This document shows positions 34,237 through 43,929 of a DNA stretch of 64,000 nt, in pieces. Under the pieces are notes generated by a model that did no database searches, was not told the DNA's origin, and saw nothing but the letters and a program-made list of their open reading frames with translations. The stretch comes from G051132615 sp051132615 (GTDB lineage: Bacteria; Pseudomonadota; Gammaproteobacteria; Burkholderiales; Neisseriaceae), in assembly GCF_051132615.1 (NCBI RefSeq), contig NZ_CP152375.1, forward strand, positions 1,612,001 to 1,676,000. The letters run 5' to 3'. The position numbers and the translations under genes are program-made. Every line of letters begins with the position of its first letter. Position 1 is the stretch's first letter.

Positions 34237-35031
34237 ATGAATAATTTTTTAAATACTGAAGATTTGTTCCCTCAAAAAAATATGATTTATGCGCAAAGAA
34301 AGCGTATCTTGCTGGCTTTTGTTGTCAACTTGATTGTGCTGTCTACACCTTTAAGTCGTTTTATTGCTTCTTATTATAATATTGCCGTACATGAGTTAGG
34401 GCATGCTGTTTTTGGTTGGCTTGCTGGTTATCCTGCTATTCCCGCTTTTAATTTTGTGCATGGTGGTGGAGTAACATTCACAATGTCTCGTTCAATCATT
34501 GTATCTGTATGTATTTATACAGGATTGTTATTTTTCTACTATAAGGTGATTCAGTTAAATAAGGGGCTCATAAGCCTAAAAAATATTCTGATTTTTATTG
34601 CATTTTCCTTATTCTTTTTTATTGAACCATTGCATCGGTCTGTTGCCATTTTTATGGGGGAAGGCATGTCTGTGCTTGTTGGTTTAATTTGTTGTTATCT
34701 GGGGCTTAGTCACTATGTTAAACGCCCTCAGTATGAAAAAAACATTTTGCTATGGTTAGGTGTGTTTCTTTGGTGTCATGTCTGTAAGTTTTGTTATGGG
34801 CTCTATTTTGACAGTGCATATCGAGAACGATATATGAGTGATCCCTCCTCTGGTATTACCAATGATTTTGTTAAATTGTCGCAAATGTCTGGTTGGCCCA
34901 TCACAGTGTTTGTTTTCTTGCTGATTGTGTTTTTGATTTTTTCTGGGTTTGTTTTGATTAAAGCCATTCGTTACCCCGACAATTTATTGGCAAAATGGAT
35001 TGAAGATTTTCGAAAGATTATGGGTATTTAA
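34237..35031 (+). CDS. Membrane protein with M50-like HELGH motif
   Basis: 264 residues, about six membrane helices. HELGHAVFGWLAG at about 53-65 lies at the end of a hydrophobic segment, as in site-2-protease-type (M50) metallopeptidases or their M50B-like relatives. A GEGMSVLVG segment near 145 could supply further residues. No PDZ domain. Cleavage target unknown. Starts the core-type region; a strong terminator follows. Confidence 0.65.
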   Translation: MNNFLNTEDLFPQKNMIYAQRKRILLAFVVNLIVLSTPLSRFIASYYNIAVHELGHAVFGWLAGYPAIPAFNFVHGGGVTFTMSRSIIVSVCIYTGLLFFYYKVIQLNKGLISLKNILIFIAFSLFFFIEPLHRSVAIFMGEGMSVLVGLICCYLGLSHYVKRPQYEKNILLWLGVFLWCHVCKFCYGLYFDSAYRERYMSDPSSGITNDFVKLSQMSGWPITVFVFLLIVFLIFSGFVLIKAIRYPDNLLAKWIEDFRKIMGI

Positions 35032-35044
35032 TTTATATGTTTTA

Positions 35045-35069
35045 GGGAATGCTGAGCATTCCCTTTTTT
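35045..35069. terminator. Bidirectional intrinsic terminator
   Basis: GGGAATGCTGAGCATTCCC with a perfect 8-bp stem and six T; it serves the convergent genes on both sides. Confidence 0.85.
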
Positions 35070-35075
35070 GACGCG

Positions 35076-35852
35076 CTAAAGCATGGTGCTTAAAAAAGCT
35101 TTGGTTCGTTCATGAGTGGGATTATTGAAAAATGCTTTTGCTTCTCCCCCTTCAATGATTTTGCCTTGATCCATGAAATAGACTTTATCCGCCACTTCTC
35201 GTGCAAAGGCCATTTCGTGGGTGACAACCAACATGGTCATATGTTCTTCTGCCAGTTGTTGCATGGTACGCAATACTTCTCCTGTCAGTTCAGGGTCTAA
35301 GGCTGAAGTAGGTTCATCAAACAACATGATTTCTGGTTCCATTGCTAATGCCCGGGCAATAGCGACTCGTTGTTTTTGTCCGCCAGATAATTCAGATGGA
35401 TAATTATTTTTTTTGGCCAATAAACCAACTTTATCCAATAATTTTTCGGCAATGGGGGTAATGGTTTCTTTTTTTACCCCTTTTACGGTTATAGGCGCTT
35501 CAAGAATGTTGTTCAAGACACTCATATGAGGGAAGAGGTTAAATTGTTGAAATACCATGCCCATTTTTCGGCAGATTTTACGGATTTGGTGGTCTGCAAC
35601 ATATTTGCATAGACCATTTTCATCTGTACTGACCAGTATTTCGCCTTCAATTTCAATTTGTCCTCTATCAATGGTTTCCAAATGGTCTAAACAACGTAAT
35701 AAAGTACTTTTCCCTGAACCTGATGGACCAATAATGGCGACAACTTCTCCTTTATGAATTGCTAATGAGACGCCTTTTAATACTTCAACACCAGCAAAGC
35801 TTTTGTGAATATCTTGCGCATGAATCATCAAATTAGTCGTTGTAGACGGCAT
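35076..35852 (-). CDS. glnQ: Polar amino acid ABC transporter ATPase (GlnQ-like)
   Basis: 258 residues. Walker A GPSGSGKS, Q-loop VFQQFNLFPHMSVLNN, signature LSGGQKQRVAIARAL, Walker B EIMLFDEPTSALDPEL, H-loop VVTHEM. The sequence is typical of the polar-amino-acid subfamily. The true start may be the internal Met of MIHAQDIHKSFAG a few codons in. Overlaps the permease gene by 20 bases. Symbol indicates family, not proven substrate. Confidence 0.88.
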   Translation of the reverse strand: MPSTTTNLMIHAQDIHKSFAGVEVLKGVSLAIHKGEVVAIIGPSGSGKSTLLRCLDHLETIDRGQIEIEGEILVSTDENGLCKYVADHQIRKICRKMGMVFQQFNLFPHMSVLNNILEAPITVKGVKKETITPIAEKLLDKVGLLAKKNNYPSELSGGQKQRVAIARALAMEPEIMLFDEPTSALDPELTGEVLRTMQQLAEEHMTMLVVTHEMAFAREVADKVYFMDQGKIIEGGEAKAFFNNPTHERTKAFLSTML

Positions 35853-36486
35853 AGCGTTTCTCCATTCGCTGAAATCCCCAAGTCAGGATCAAAGTCATGA
35901 TCAGATAAAATACGGCAGCAACAATAAAAGGGGTAATGGTGAAGTCTCTTTGTACAATATTGCGGGCAGCACGTAATAAATCGTTCAGTGCCAAAACGTA
36001 AATAAGAGAAGTGTCTTTGACCAAGGTAATGGTTTCGTTGCTTAGTGGGGGTAAGACTCTTTTAATCATTTGTGGCAGAATAATACGACGCATGGTTTGT
36101 GGATAGGTTAATCCCAGCACTTTCGCTGCTTCATATTGTCCTTTATTGATTGATTGAATCCCTGCACGGAAGATTTCGGCAAAATAGGCGGCATAATTTA
36201 AACCAAATGCCACAACGGCTGCTGGAAAATCGGGTAAACGCACACCAATAACAGGCACAAAGGGTAATGCATAATAAATGAAGAGCATTTGCAGCATCAG
36301 TGGCGTGCCACGCATAAGCCATATATAACCATTGACTATTGTGCCAACAATACGAAAACGTGATAAACGCATTAATGCCAGTATCAGACCAAGTGGAATA
36401 GACAAAATTAAGGTAATGAAAAACAGCTTTAAGGTAATGGTTGTGCCTTGCCAAAGCGGGCCTAACATTTGAATAATATAATCCAT
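35833..36486 (-). CDS. Polar amino acid ABC transporter permease
   Basis: 217 residues, five membrane helices. The GTPLMLQMLFIYYALP and EAAKVLGLTYPQTMRRIILPQ segments (the EAA loop that docks the ATPase) are diagnostic of the HisM/GlnP family. Middle gene of a three-gene operon, overlapping the ATPase gene. Confidence 0.88.
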   Translation of the reverse strand: MDYIIQMLGPLWQGTTITLKLFFITLILSIPLGLILALMRLSRFRIVGTIVNGYIWLMRGTPLMLQMLFIYYALPFVPVIGVRLPDFPAAVVAFGLNYAAYFAEIFRAGIQSINKGQYEAAKVLGLTYPQTMRRIILPQMIKRVLPPLSNETITLVKDTSLIYVLALNDLLRAARNIVQRDFTITPFIVAAVFYLIMTLILTWGFQRMEKRYAVYND

Positions 36487-36575
36487 TGATTAGGCTCCAA
36501 TGAATAATGGGGATAAAAACCGAAAAACGCTGCTTACACAAGGTAGAGCAGCGTCATGTATTAAAGGACAACGAA

Positions 36576-37391
36576 TCATTTAATGATATCCTTACCAAAC
36601 CACTTGGTTGCAATTTTAGCGGAAGTGCCATCTTGCTTCATGTCATCCATGGCTTTTTGCAGTTTACTTAGAAGCTCAGTGTCTTCTTTTCTGGCGCCAA
36701 CACCATATTCTTCTGTACCAAAATTGTCTTCTAGTACAACATAATCATTTGGTTTTTTTGCAACATAGTAACGACCAACAACTTCATCAACAACCAAAGC
36801 TTCAATACGTCCAGTTGTCAGATCCATAAGAGCGGTAACATTGTCGCCATATTTTTTAAGTTCTTTTAGCGTTGCAGCTGTTTGAGCGTCTGCTTCTACC
36901 GCATTAACTGCGCTACTGCCATCTTGTACGCCCACAACTTTGTTTGCTAAATCTGCTTTGGTTTTAATAGGGGAGGTGGCGGTAACGATAATGATTTGAT
37001 GGTTTTCCATATAGGGTGTGGTAAAGTTGATGTTCTTTTTACGCTCTTCAGTGATGGTTAGACCATTCCACAGTAGATCAACACGTTTTCCATTAAGCTC
37101 GGCTTCTTTGGCGTTCCAATCGATTGGTTTAAATTCAACTTCGTTACCCATTCTTTTAGCGGCTTCTTGTGCCATTTCTATATCAAAGCCAACAATCTGA
37201 CCTTGTTCATCACGAAAACCCATTGGGGGGAAATTATCATCCAGTCCAATCACAATTTTGGTATTGGCTGTGGCGGTATTGTTTTGAGCATTTTGATCGC
37301 TGGCGGCATTGTTGTTAGCCTCATTACCACAGGCTGATAATAATATGGCCGATAGGGATAAGGTGAGTAGGGTTGACAATAATTTTTTCAT
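36576..37391 (-). CDS. Amino acid ABC transporter substrate-binding lipoprotein
   Basis: I choose the ATG at 37,389-37,391 (MKKLLSTLLTLSLSAILLSAC) because it gives a clean lipoprotein signal (lipobox LSAC) and is preceded by CAGGAGCTAAGCAGT. The mature part is a SBP_bac_3 domain (FPPMGFRDEQGQIVGFDIEM, DLLWNGLTITEERKKNINF, VGVQDGSSAVNAV). A low-complexity Asn/Ala linker follows the Cys. First gene of the transporter operon. Confidence 0.88.
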   Translation of the reverse strand: MKKLLSTLLTLSLSAILLSACGNEANNNAASDQNAQNNTATANTKIVIGLDDNFPPMGFRDEQGQIVGFDIEMAQEAAKRMGNEVEFKPIDWNAKEAELNGKRVDLLWNGLTITEERKKNINFTTPYMENHQIIIVTATSPIKTKADLANKVVGVQDGSSAVNAVEADAQTAATLKELKKYGDNVTALMDLTTGRIEALVVDEVVGRYYVAKKPNDYVVLEDNFGTEEYGVGARKEDTELLSKLQKAMDDMKQDGTSAKIATKWFGKDIIK

Positions 37392-37534
37392 ACTGCTTAG
37401 CTCCTGATTGGTGGCGTGAAGTAAAATGATTATGCCTGTCTGATGAATATGATTGGCGCCAGTTATTATCCCTGTAAAGATTATATTTATCAATATAAGG
37501 GACACATCCTTATTTAATATATTTTTTCTTAGAT

Positions 37535-37570
37535 AAAAGAACCTACTATTTTTAATTTGTAGGTTCTTTT
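37535..37570. terminator. Intrinsic terminator
   Basis: 12-bp perfect stem AAAAGAACCTAC (37,535-37,546) / GTAGGTTCTTTT (37,559-37,570); ends transcription of the MBL-fold gene on the minus strand. Confidence 0.8.
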
Positions 37571-37578
37571 TTATGGTC

Positions 37579-38547
37579 TTATTTTTCTACTGGTGTATAT
37601 TCAACGGGCACCCAAGCATAGCCTTCTTTTTCAGGCCGAACATGGCCAAGCCCTGGGAAGGGCAGATGTGCACCACCTACTAATAATTGATCTTTTGCTG
37701 CTTGTGCCAATATTTTCTTTCTAGAAAGAACAGCTTGTTTAGGGTCTGAATCAAATTCAATCGCTACATCTGGTTGAGTAAATTGTACCGCGTGGCTATG
37801 TAAGACATCACCCCATATTAAAATACTTTTTTGTTTAGAGTTGAGTAAGAAAGAAGTATGCCCAGGCGTATGCCCAGGGGTTGAGACAATTTTGATTTCT
37901 GACAAGATATTGTCCCCTATATTAAAGGTTTTGAGTTTGTTTACTTGAACATAAGGTGCCACAGCATTTTGTGCCATTTTAAACAAACCTTGTATTTCAG
38001 GTGGTTGTTTATCCATTTTTTGATTCAACCAAAAATCTGCTTCTTGTTTTGCCACATAAATAGAGGCATTCGGAAATGCTGCTCGCCCATTATTGGCAAG
38101 TCCGCAGGCGTGGTCTGGGTGTAAATGGGTGAGCAAAATTGTGTCAATTTGTTCAGGTCGGTAACCTGCTGCCTTGATATTTTGTCCAATCATGCCGGAT
38201 GTTGGCCCAAAACATTGAGCCGCACCTGTATCAATTAAAATAAGGTTCTTTCCTGTATTAATCAGATAAGCATTAATAGAGGTTTGGACACTGTTATTGT
38301 GTGGCACAAACATGCGATCAAATAATTTATTTAAATCCTGTTCGCTGATGTTTTTTAGCTTACTGTTAGCGATGTTGGTGTAGCCATCATAAAGTGCTGT
38401 AACTTCCATATCTGCGACATTTATTCGATAAAAGCCAGGCGCTTGAGTGTGTTGTTTTGCAATAGGTGTATTTTGTGCATTTGCCATGTTTGGTATCCAT
38501 GTTGATGCAAAAAGACCAAGAGTCAGTGCGAATATTATGGGTTTCAT
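37579..38547 (-). CDS. Secreted MBL-fold metallohydrolase
   Basis: 322 residues with a Sec signal peptide (FALTLGLFASTWIPNMANA). Zinc-binding THLHPDHACG motif, followed by STPGHTPGHTSF and WGDVLH. The N-terminal IDTGAAQ strand is typical. Substrate unknown; periplasmic MBL proteins of this form include lactonases and arylsulfatase-like enzymes. Adjacent to an oxidoreductase on the same strand, 23 bases apart, so probably co-transcribed. Confidence 0.82.
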   Translation of the reverse strand: MKPIIFALTLGLFASTWIPNMANAQNTPIAKQHTQAPGFYRINVADMEVTALYDGYTNIANSKLKNISEQDLNKLFDRMFVPHNNSVQTSINAYLINTGKNLILIDTGAAQCFGPTSGMIGQNIKAAGYRPEQIDTILLTHLHPDHACGLANNGRAAFPNASIYVAKQEADFWLNQKMDKQPPEIQGLFKMAQNAVAPYVQVNKLKTFNIGDNILSEIKIVSTPGHTPGHTSFLLNSKQKSILIWGDVLHSHAVQFTQPDVAIEFDSDPKQAVLSRKKILAQAAKDQLLVGGAHLPFPGLGHVRPEKEGYAWVPVEYTPVEK

Positions 38548-38570
38548 GTGATTGTTTTCTCCATGTTAAA

Positions 38571-39527
38571 TCATGATTGTTGTAGGACGATTTTACCTTT
38601 TGTGCGCCCTGTTTGATTGGATAAGTGTGCTTCTCTTACGCCTTCAACGGTCATTGGATATACTTCACTCACATGTGGTATCAGTTTTTTTTGTTCAACC
38701 AGTTGTTTTAGTTTTTCCAAATTTTGCCCGTCTGGGCGGGTAAAAACATATTCTATTGTCAGGTTCAGTGCTTGTTCTTTTGCACAAACCCTATCTGCTC
38801 GTTTATGTGTTGGTGAGCCAAAAATAGTGGCAATAATGCTATTGGGTTTCATTTTTTCTAAAGCTTCTTCATATGCTTCAGAACCTAGTGTATCCAACAT
38901 AAAATCAAAATGTTTTGATGTTGCTCTTATGGATTCTTGATCGTAGGCAATAACATGATCCGCCCCCAGTTTTCGGACATAGTCGATGTTTTTTGTGCTG
39001 GTGGTTGTGGTGACATGTGCGCCTAAAGCTTTTGCTATTTGTATTGCTGTTGAACCAATTCCGCCACTTCCAGCCAAAATCAACACTTCGTCATTTGCTT
39101 TGATTTTGCCTACTTCAACAAGCGCCTGCCAGACGGTTAGGCCGACCAAAGGTAAAGCGGCTGCTTCTACATAAGAGATGTCTTGCGGCATATGTGCCAC
39201 AAACTGGGCGGGTACGACAATTTCATCTGCGTAGGTGCCTTGTTTTTCGATTTCTGGCCTAAAAAATACATCATCGCCAACTTTAAATTCTGTCACATTT
39301 TGGCCTACAGCTTTAATGATACCTGCTGCATCCCAACCTAATATTAAAGGCAATTGGTAGGGTAAAGCATCTTGGAGCCAGCCTTCTCTTATTTTCCAAT
39401 CAACAGGGTTAACGCCACTGGCTTTAATATCAATCAGTACTTCATTGTCTTGTAATGTTGGGGTTGCAATGTTAACACTGACCAGTTTGCTTTCATTGCC
39501 GTATTCATAAATACCAATGCCTTTCAT
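38571..39527 (-). CDS. NADP-dependent oxidoreductase (MDR family, quinone-reductase-like)
   Basis: 318 residues. Typical N-terminal GroES-like fold (ASGVNPVDWKIREGWL, LGWDAAGIIKAVGQNV) and Rossmann motif LAGSGGIGSTAIQIAKALGA. No structural-zinc cysteine cluster. Reduces small carbonyls or quinones; natural substrate unknown. GAAGATCC-type site before the ATG. Confidence 0.82.
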   Translation of the reverse strand: MKGIGIYEYGNESKLVSVNIATPTLQDNEVLIDIKASGVNPVDWKIREGWLQDALPYQLPLILGWDAAGIIKAVGQNVTEFKVGDDVFFRPEIEKQGTYADEIVVPAQFVAHMPQDISYVEAAALPLVGLTVWQALVEVGKIKANDEVLILAGSGGIGSTAIQIAKALGAHVTTTTSTKNIDYVRKLGADHVIAYDQESIRATSKHFDFMLDTLGSEAYEEALEKMKPNSIIATIFGSPTHKRADRVCAKEQALNLTIEYVFTRPDGQNLEKLKQLVEQKKLIPHVSEVYPMTVEGVREAHLSNQTGRTKGKIVLQQS

Positions 39528-39653
39528 CTGGAAGATCCTTTTTTTTGAGTGTGTATATTGATTTGGTTAGTTTAAATAGGGTCGAAATAATTTTTGCCTT
39601 GCTTTAATGGAGCCATTACAATGAATTGATAAGCAAAGGACACATTATTTAAT

Positions 39654-40214
39654 ATGATCATTAATGAAGAAGGCTGGTTAGTCAATACCCATCATGTATT
39701 TTCGCCTAATTATGAAGCACGAAAAGAGTCTGAAATCAGTTTGATTGTGTTACATAATATCTCATTGCCCCCATTTGAATATGGGCAATGGGCAATTGAT
39801 GATTTATTTACCAATCAGGTTAAAGTTGATCTTGACCCGTTTTTTTGTGTGATTGAAAAAGCACGTGTGTCCAGTCACTTATTATTGAATCGGCAAGGGC
39901 AATGGACTCAATACGTGTCTTTTTTAGATATGGCTTATCATGCTGGGGTATCATCTTTTCAAGGCAGAAGTGCTTGCAATCATTTTTCCATTGGTATTGA
40001 GCTAGAGGGATGTGATTTTGAGCCTTTTACCTTAGCTCAATATCAAGCACTGGTGCCAATGCTACATTTGTTATGTGTTCATTATGGGATAGGAGCCATT
40101 ACGGGGCACCAGCATATTGCGCCCGATCGAAAAACAGACCCAGGTCATTTTTTTGATTGGAACATACTCAAAAGTGCAAGTTTGCCCATAAATTTTAATC
40201 AAAATAATGATTGA
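39654..40214 (+). CDS. ampD: AmpD 1,6-anhydromuropeptide amidase
   Basis: 186 residues. Zinc ligands: His in LIVLHNIS (about 34), His and Asp in GHQHIAPDRKTDPGHFFDW (His about 152, Asp about 162). No signal peptide, so the cytoplasmic recycling enzyme that removes the stem peptide from anhydro-muropeptides. Preceded by AAGGACAC. Confidence 0.9.
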   Translation: MIINEEGWLVNTHHVFSPNYEARKESEISLIVLHNISLPPFEYGQWAIDDLFTNQVKVDLDPFFCVIEKARVSSHLLLNRQGQWTQYVSFLDMAYHAGVSSFQGRSACNHFSIGIELEGCDFEPFTLAQYQALVPMLHLLCVHYGIGAITGHQHIAPDRKTDPGHFFDWNILKSASLPINFNQNND

Positions 40215-40290
40215 TTCAAGCTAAACTACTGTCTCTTGTTAAGTTTTTCGTTATAATCGGGTTTTGATTGATCTAAAGTGAAGCGTAACG

Positions 40291-41514
40291 ATGAGTGATT
40301 TACAACTGATATTGGTTTTGTTGATTATCGGCTTGGCTGTGGTTGCCTGTATTTTTGCTTATAATATTTATCAAGAAAATCAATTTCGTAAGAAAATTCG
40401 TTCCCAGTTTGGCGGCTCTCAAGAGGACGCTTTGCTTAATGTTTCTAAAAATCAGGTACGAGATGCGGAAGAAGAGCTGTTGCGCCCTGTTATTTTAGAT
40501 GAAGAACATGCCTCGGCGCAGGCTGTATATGAAGTACCCTTTGATGATCCTGATGATGAGGAATTCGAGCCAGTCTTAACACAAGAAGAAAATGTGCCTG
40601 TTCAAGAATTTGTTTTTGAACAAGTTGAAGTGGTACAAGAGGAAGTGGTTAATCCTGTTGTTGACACAGTTGAAGGTAAATGGTTATTGGATTTAGATGA
40701 TTTATCCAAAGTTAATTTGTCGTGGTTTGATAAACGAATTGATTACCTTGCTTTTGTTGCATTACCTTTTGCCCAAGAATTGACAATGGTGCCACGATTG
40801 AGTAATCGCCGACGTTTTCGTGTGGTTGGCTGTACGGTTAATAATCGTTTTCAAGAGGCAGAAGCCGTACCCAGTGTTCAGTATCAAGGTTTTGTCTTAG
40901 GGTTGCAGGCAATTGATCGCAATGGCTTAACCAGTGAAGCTGAGTTACAGCAGTTTACCGAACAAGCAGCAAAATTTGCTACACAAATGCAAGCTGGTTT
41001 GAAATTGACAGATCAAGCTGCATTTTTAGAAAAAGCTCAGGTGATTGACCATCTTTGTGAAGAAGTTGATAAAGTTATTGCCATCCATTTGGTGTCTCGC
41101 ACTACTATCCCTGGTACAGAGTTGCGCCATGCATTAGAAGAGGCTGGATTTGTTTTAGAGCACGATGGGGTCTTTTATTTTAACGATGCAATGGAGCAGC
41201 CTTTGTTCACAATTGTGACGTTGGATAACAGCCCGTTTACTGCCCCATTGTTGGCTAAGCAAGCGTATCGTGGTTTCAGTATGCTTTTTAGTGTGGCTTT
41301 GATTGCAGATGGGGAGAAAGTCTTCAATCAATTTATGGAGCTTGCTGTGCGTTTTTCCAGCCAGTTACATTTGGATTTGGTAGACGATAAACGTCAGGAG
41401 CTATCAACCACATGGCTAAAAGAAATCAGAGAATATGTTGTGGTTGAACAGCAAAAAATGATTCAGGCAGATATCCCACCAGGTGGAGAGTTGGCGCAAA
41501 GATTATTTTCTTAA
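40291..41514 (+). CDS. zipA: ZipA-like FtsZ-binding cell division protein
   Basis: 407 residues. N-terminal membrane anchor (LQLILVLLIIGLAVVACIFA), charged Glu-rich linker, and a C-terminal ZipA domain (about 180-395, IDYLAFVALPFAQELTMVP ... TTIPGTELRHALEEAGF ... LHLDLVDDKRQEL). Tethers FtsZ to the membrane. Directly followed by ligA, the arrangement in many gamma- and betaproteobacteria. Confidence 0.88.
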   Translation: MSDLQLILVLLIIGLAVVACIFAYNIYQENQFRKKIRSQFGGSQEDALLNVSKNQVRDAEEELLRPVILDEEHASAQAVYEVPFDDPDDEEFEPVLTQEENVPVQEFVFEQVEVVQEEVVNPVVDTVEGKWLLDLDDLSKVNLSWFDKRIDYLAFVALPFAQELTMVPRLSNRRRFRVVGCTVNNRFQEAEAVPSVQYQGFVLGLQAIDRNGLTSEAELQQFTEQAAKFATQMQAGLKLTDQAAFLEKAQVIDHLCEEVDKVIAIHLVSRTTIPGTELRHALEEAGFVLEHDGVFYFNDAMEQPLFTIVTLDNSPFTAPLLAKQAYRGFSMLFSVALIADGEKVFNQFMELAVRFSSQLHLDLVDDKRQELSTTWLKEIREYVVVEQQKMIQADIPPGGELAQRLFS

Positions 41515-41535
41515 TTGATTAAGTTAAAAAACAAA

Positions 41536-43923
41536 ATGACAAATGAAGCTATTGTTGAACAAATGCGACAGCTGACTGTTCAACTGGAGCAGTATAATCA
41601 CGAATATTATGTATTGGATGCGCCTAGTGTGCCTGACAGCGAATATGATCGTGTATTTCGGCAATTACAAGCATTAGAGTCACAATATCCTCAATTTAAG
41701 CAAGACAACTCACCCACCTCAAGAGTAGGCGGTGAAGCACTTAAAGATTTTCACTCTGTGACACATCAGGTACCAATGTTGTCTTTAAATAATGCTTTTT
41801 CTGATATGGACAAGAGTGATTGGTCCTTAAAACATGAAGAAGTTTTTGCTTTTATTAAACGGATAGAACAAGAATTAAAAGGCAAACCCTATACCATCGC
41901 AGCAGAACCTAAATTTGATGGCTTAGCCATGAGTTTACTTTACGAAAATGGGCAATTAGTACAAGCGGCAACAAGAGGAGATGGTGTCACTGGTGAGGAT
42001 GTGACTGCCAATGTACGTACCATTCGTAAGATTCCTTTAGCCTTAAAAGGCTCATCCATACCCAAACGATTAGAAGTACGTGGAGAGGTATTATTATTTA
42101 AAAAAGATTTTGAAAGCCTTAACCATACACAGTTAGAAAAAGGGCAAAAGCCTTTTGCAAACCCGCGCAATGCTGCCGCTGGTAGCCTGAGACAATTAGA
42201 TTCTAAAATTACAGCATCTCGACCTCTTAGCTTTTTTGCTTATAGTATTGCCCAGTTGGATGATAATGTTCAAATAAGTACGCATGCGCAAGAGCTTGAG
42301 TATGTGCACAGTTTAGGTATTCCAATTCCACCAAAGGAAAATTGGGGTATTTTTTCTCATATTGATGATGTTCTCCATTTTTACGAAAAAATACAAGATA
42401 TTCGTGCCAGTTTGCCTTTTGAAATTGATGGCATGGTCTATAAAGTTAATGAACTTTCTTTGCAACAGGAATTGGGGTTTATTGCCAGAGCTCCACGTTT
42501 TGCTTTAGCGCATAAGTTTCCAGCTGAAGAAGCATTAACTGTGGTAGAAGCCATTGATGTACAAGTTGGGCGTACAGGTGCAATAACACCTGTTGCTCGA
42601 CTGCAACCTGTATATGTAGGAGGTGTGACGGTTACCAATGCCACCTTACATAACGAGGATGAGGTCAAACGTAAAGATGTTAGGCAAGGGGATACGGTTT
42701 ATATTCGCCGAGCAGGAGATGTGGTTCCTGAGGTGGTCAAAGTCTTATTTGAACGGCGCCCTATGCAAGAAAGGCAAGGTACAGATTTGTTTTCATCTGA
42801 GACAGAGTCCGTTTATAAAGCTTTTCAATTGCCGACTGTTTGCCCCGTTTGTGGTAGTCCTATAGAGAAAGAAGAAGGTGAAGCGATCGCCAGATGTACA
42901 GGCGGTGTGTTTTGTCAGGCGCAAAGAACACAAGGAATGATTCATTTTGCTTCCCGTAGAATGATGGACATTGAAGGGTTAGGGCAAAGACAAATCGAAA
43001 ACTTAGTGGATACAGGGTTTGTGCGCACTTTTGCCGATTTATACCGTTTAAGTTTGACAGAGCTTCAGCAGATGAAGCAGCAATTAGATGAACAAGAGGG
43101 TATTGCTCCTGATCGTAAAGAGATACCAACTCGTTGGGCTGAAAATATTCTACAAGGGATCAAACAAAGCAAAAAACCATCATTGGCCCGTTTTTTATTT
43201 GCCTTAGGTATTCGCCATGTTGGCGAACGTACTGCCAAAACATTAGCGCAATATTTGGGGACGTTAGCCAATGTACGTCGAGCGCCTGCTCCTGTTTTGG
43301 CTTGTTTGCCTGATATTGGTGAAGTTGTTGCTCAGGCTATTGCCAGCTATTTTGCATCAGATATTCATGCTAAACAGGTCGATGATTTATTGCAAGTAGG
43401 AGTCAAACCACAAGAAAATTCAGTTGCCACTCAGTTGATGGATTTATTGGATCCTATTGATATTCTGACTCATTTGCCCAATATCAATGTATCGCGTGTT
43501 AAGGCAAATGATCTGTTAACTTTGGCAGGTCATTGGAATCAATTAATCACGGATAAAGCACTACCTAGTTATTGGCAAGATTGGGTAAGTGAACAACAAA
43601 ATAGTGTATTATTGACACAGATTACCCAATTTTTACACGATATTCAAATTCAGAGCCAAGTTCATTTAACCGATCAAAATATTGAGCCGACATCAAAATT
43701 ATCTGGTAAAAGTTTTGTGCTGACAGGTACCCTGCCTACATTAAAGCGTGATCAAGCTCAAGAAATGATAGAAGCTGCTGGGGGTAAGGTGATTGGCAGT
43801 GTCTCAAAAAAAACAGATTATGTTGTTGCTGGAGAAGCGGCAGGAAGTAAATTGGCTAAAGCCCAAGAATTGTCTATAGCAATCCTTGATGAACAAGGAT
43901 TACTTGAGTTATTACAGGAATAA
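41536..43923 (+). CDS. ligA: NAD-dependent DNA ligase
   Basis: I take the ATG at 41,536 (MTNEAIVEQM); a TTG seven codons upstream is in frame. 795 residues, longer than the usual 670-700. Adenylation Lys126 in EPKFDGLA, zinc finger CPVCGSPIEKEEGEAIARC with the later Cys, helix-hairpin-helix repeats, and BRCT domain at the end (LSGKSFVLTGTLPTLKRDQA). The extra length is mostly a segment of about 90 residues between HhH and BRCT (from VGVKPQENSVAT) and a short insert near 90-105. Follows zipA without a gap. Confidence 0.93.
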   Translation: MTNEAIVEQMRQLTVQLEQYNHEYYVLDAPSVPDSEYDRVFRQLQALESQYPQFKQDNSPTSRVGGEALKDFHSVTHQVPMLSLNNAFSDMDKSDWSLKHEEVFAFIKRIEQELKGKPYTIAAEPKFDGLAMSLLYENGQLVQAATRGDGVTGEDVTANVRTIRKIPLALKGSSIPKRLEVRGEVLLFKKDFESLNHTQLEKGQKPFANPRNAAAGSLRQLDSKITASRPLSFFAYSIAQLDDNVQISTHAQELEYVHSLGIPIPPKENWGIFSHIDDVLHFYEKIQDIRASLPFEIDGMVYKVNELSLQQELGFIARAPRFALAHKFPAEEALTVVEAIDVQVGRTGAITPVARLQPVYVGGVTVTNATLHNEDEVKRKDVRQGDTVYIRRAGDVVPEVVKVLFERRPMQERQGTDLFSSETESVYKAFQLPTVCPVCGSPIEKEEGEAIARCTGGVFCQAQRTQGMIHFASRRMMDIEGLGQRQIENLVDTGFVRTFADLYRLSLTELQQMKQQLDEQEGIAPDRKEIPTRWAENILQGIKQSKKPSLARFLFALGIRHVGERTAKTLAQYLGTLANVRRAPAPVLACLPDIGEVVAQAIASYFASDIHAKQVDDLLQVGVKPQENSVATQLMDLLDPIDILTHLPNINVSRVKANDLLTLAGHWNQLITDKALPSYWQDWVSEQQNSVLLTQITQFLHDIQIQSQVHLTDQNIEPTSKLSGKSFVLTGTLPTLKRDQAQEMIEAAGGKVIGSVSKKTDYVVAGEAAGSKLAKAQELSIAILDEQGLLELLQE

Positions 43924-43929
43924 AAATAT

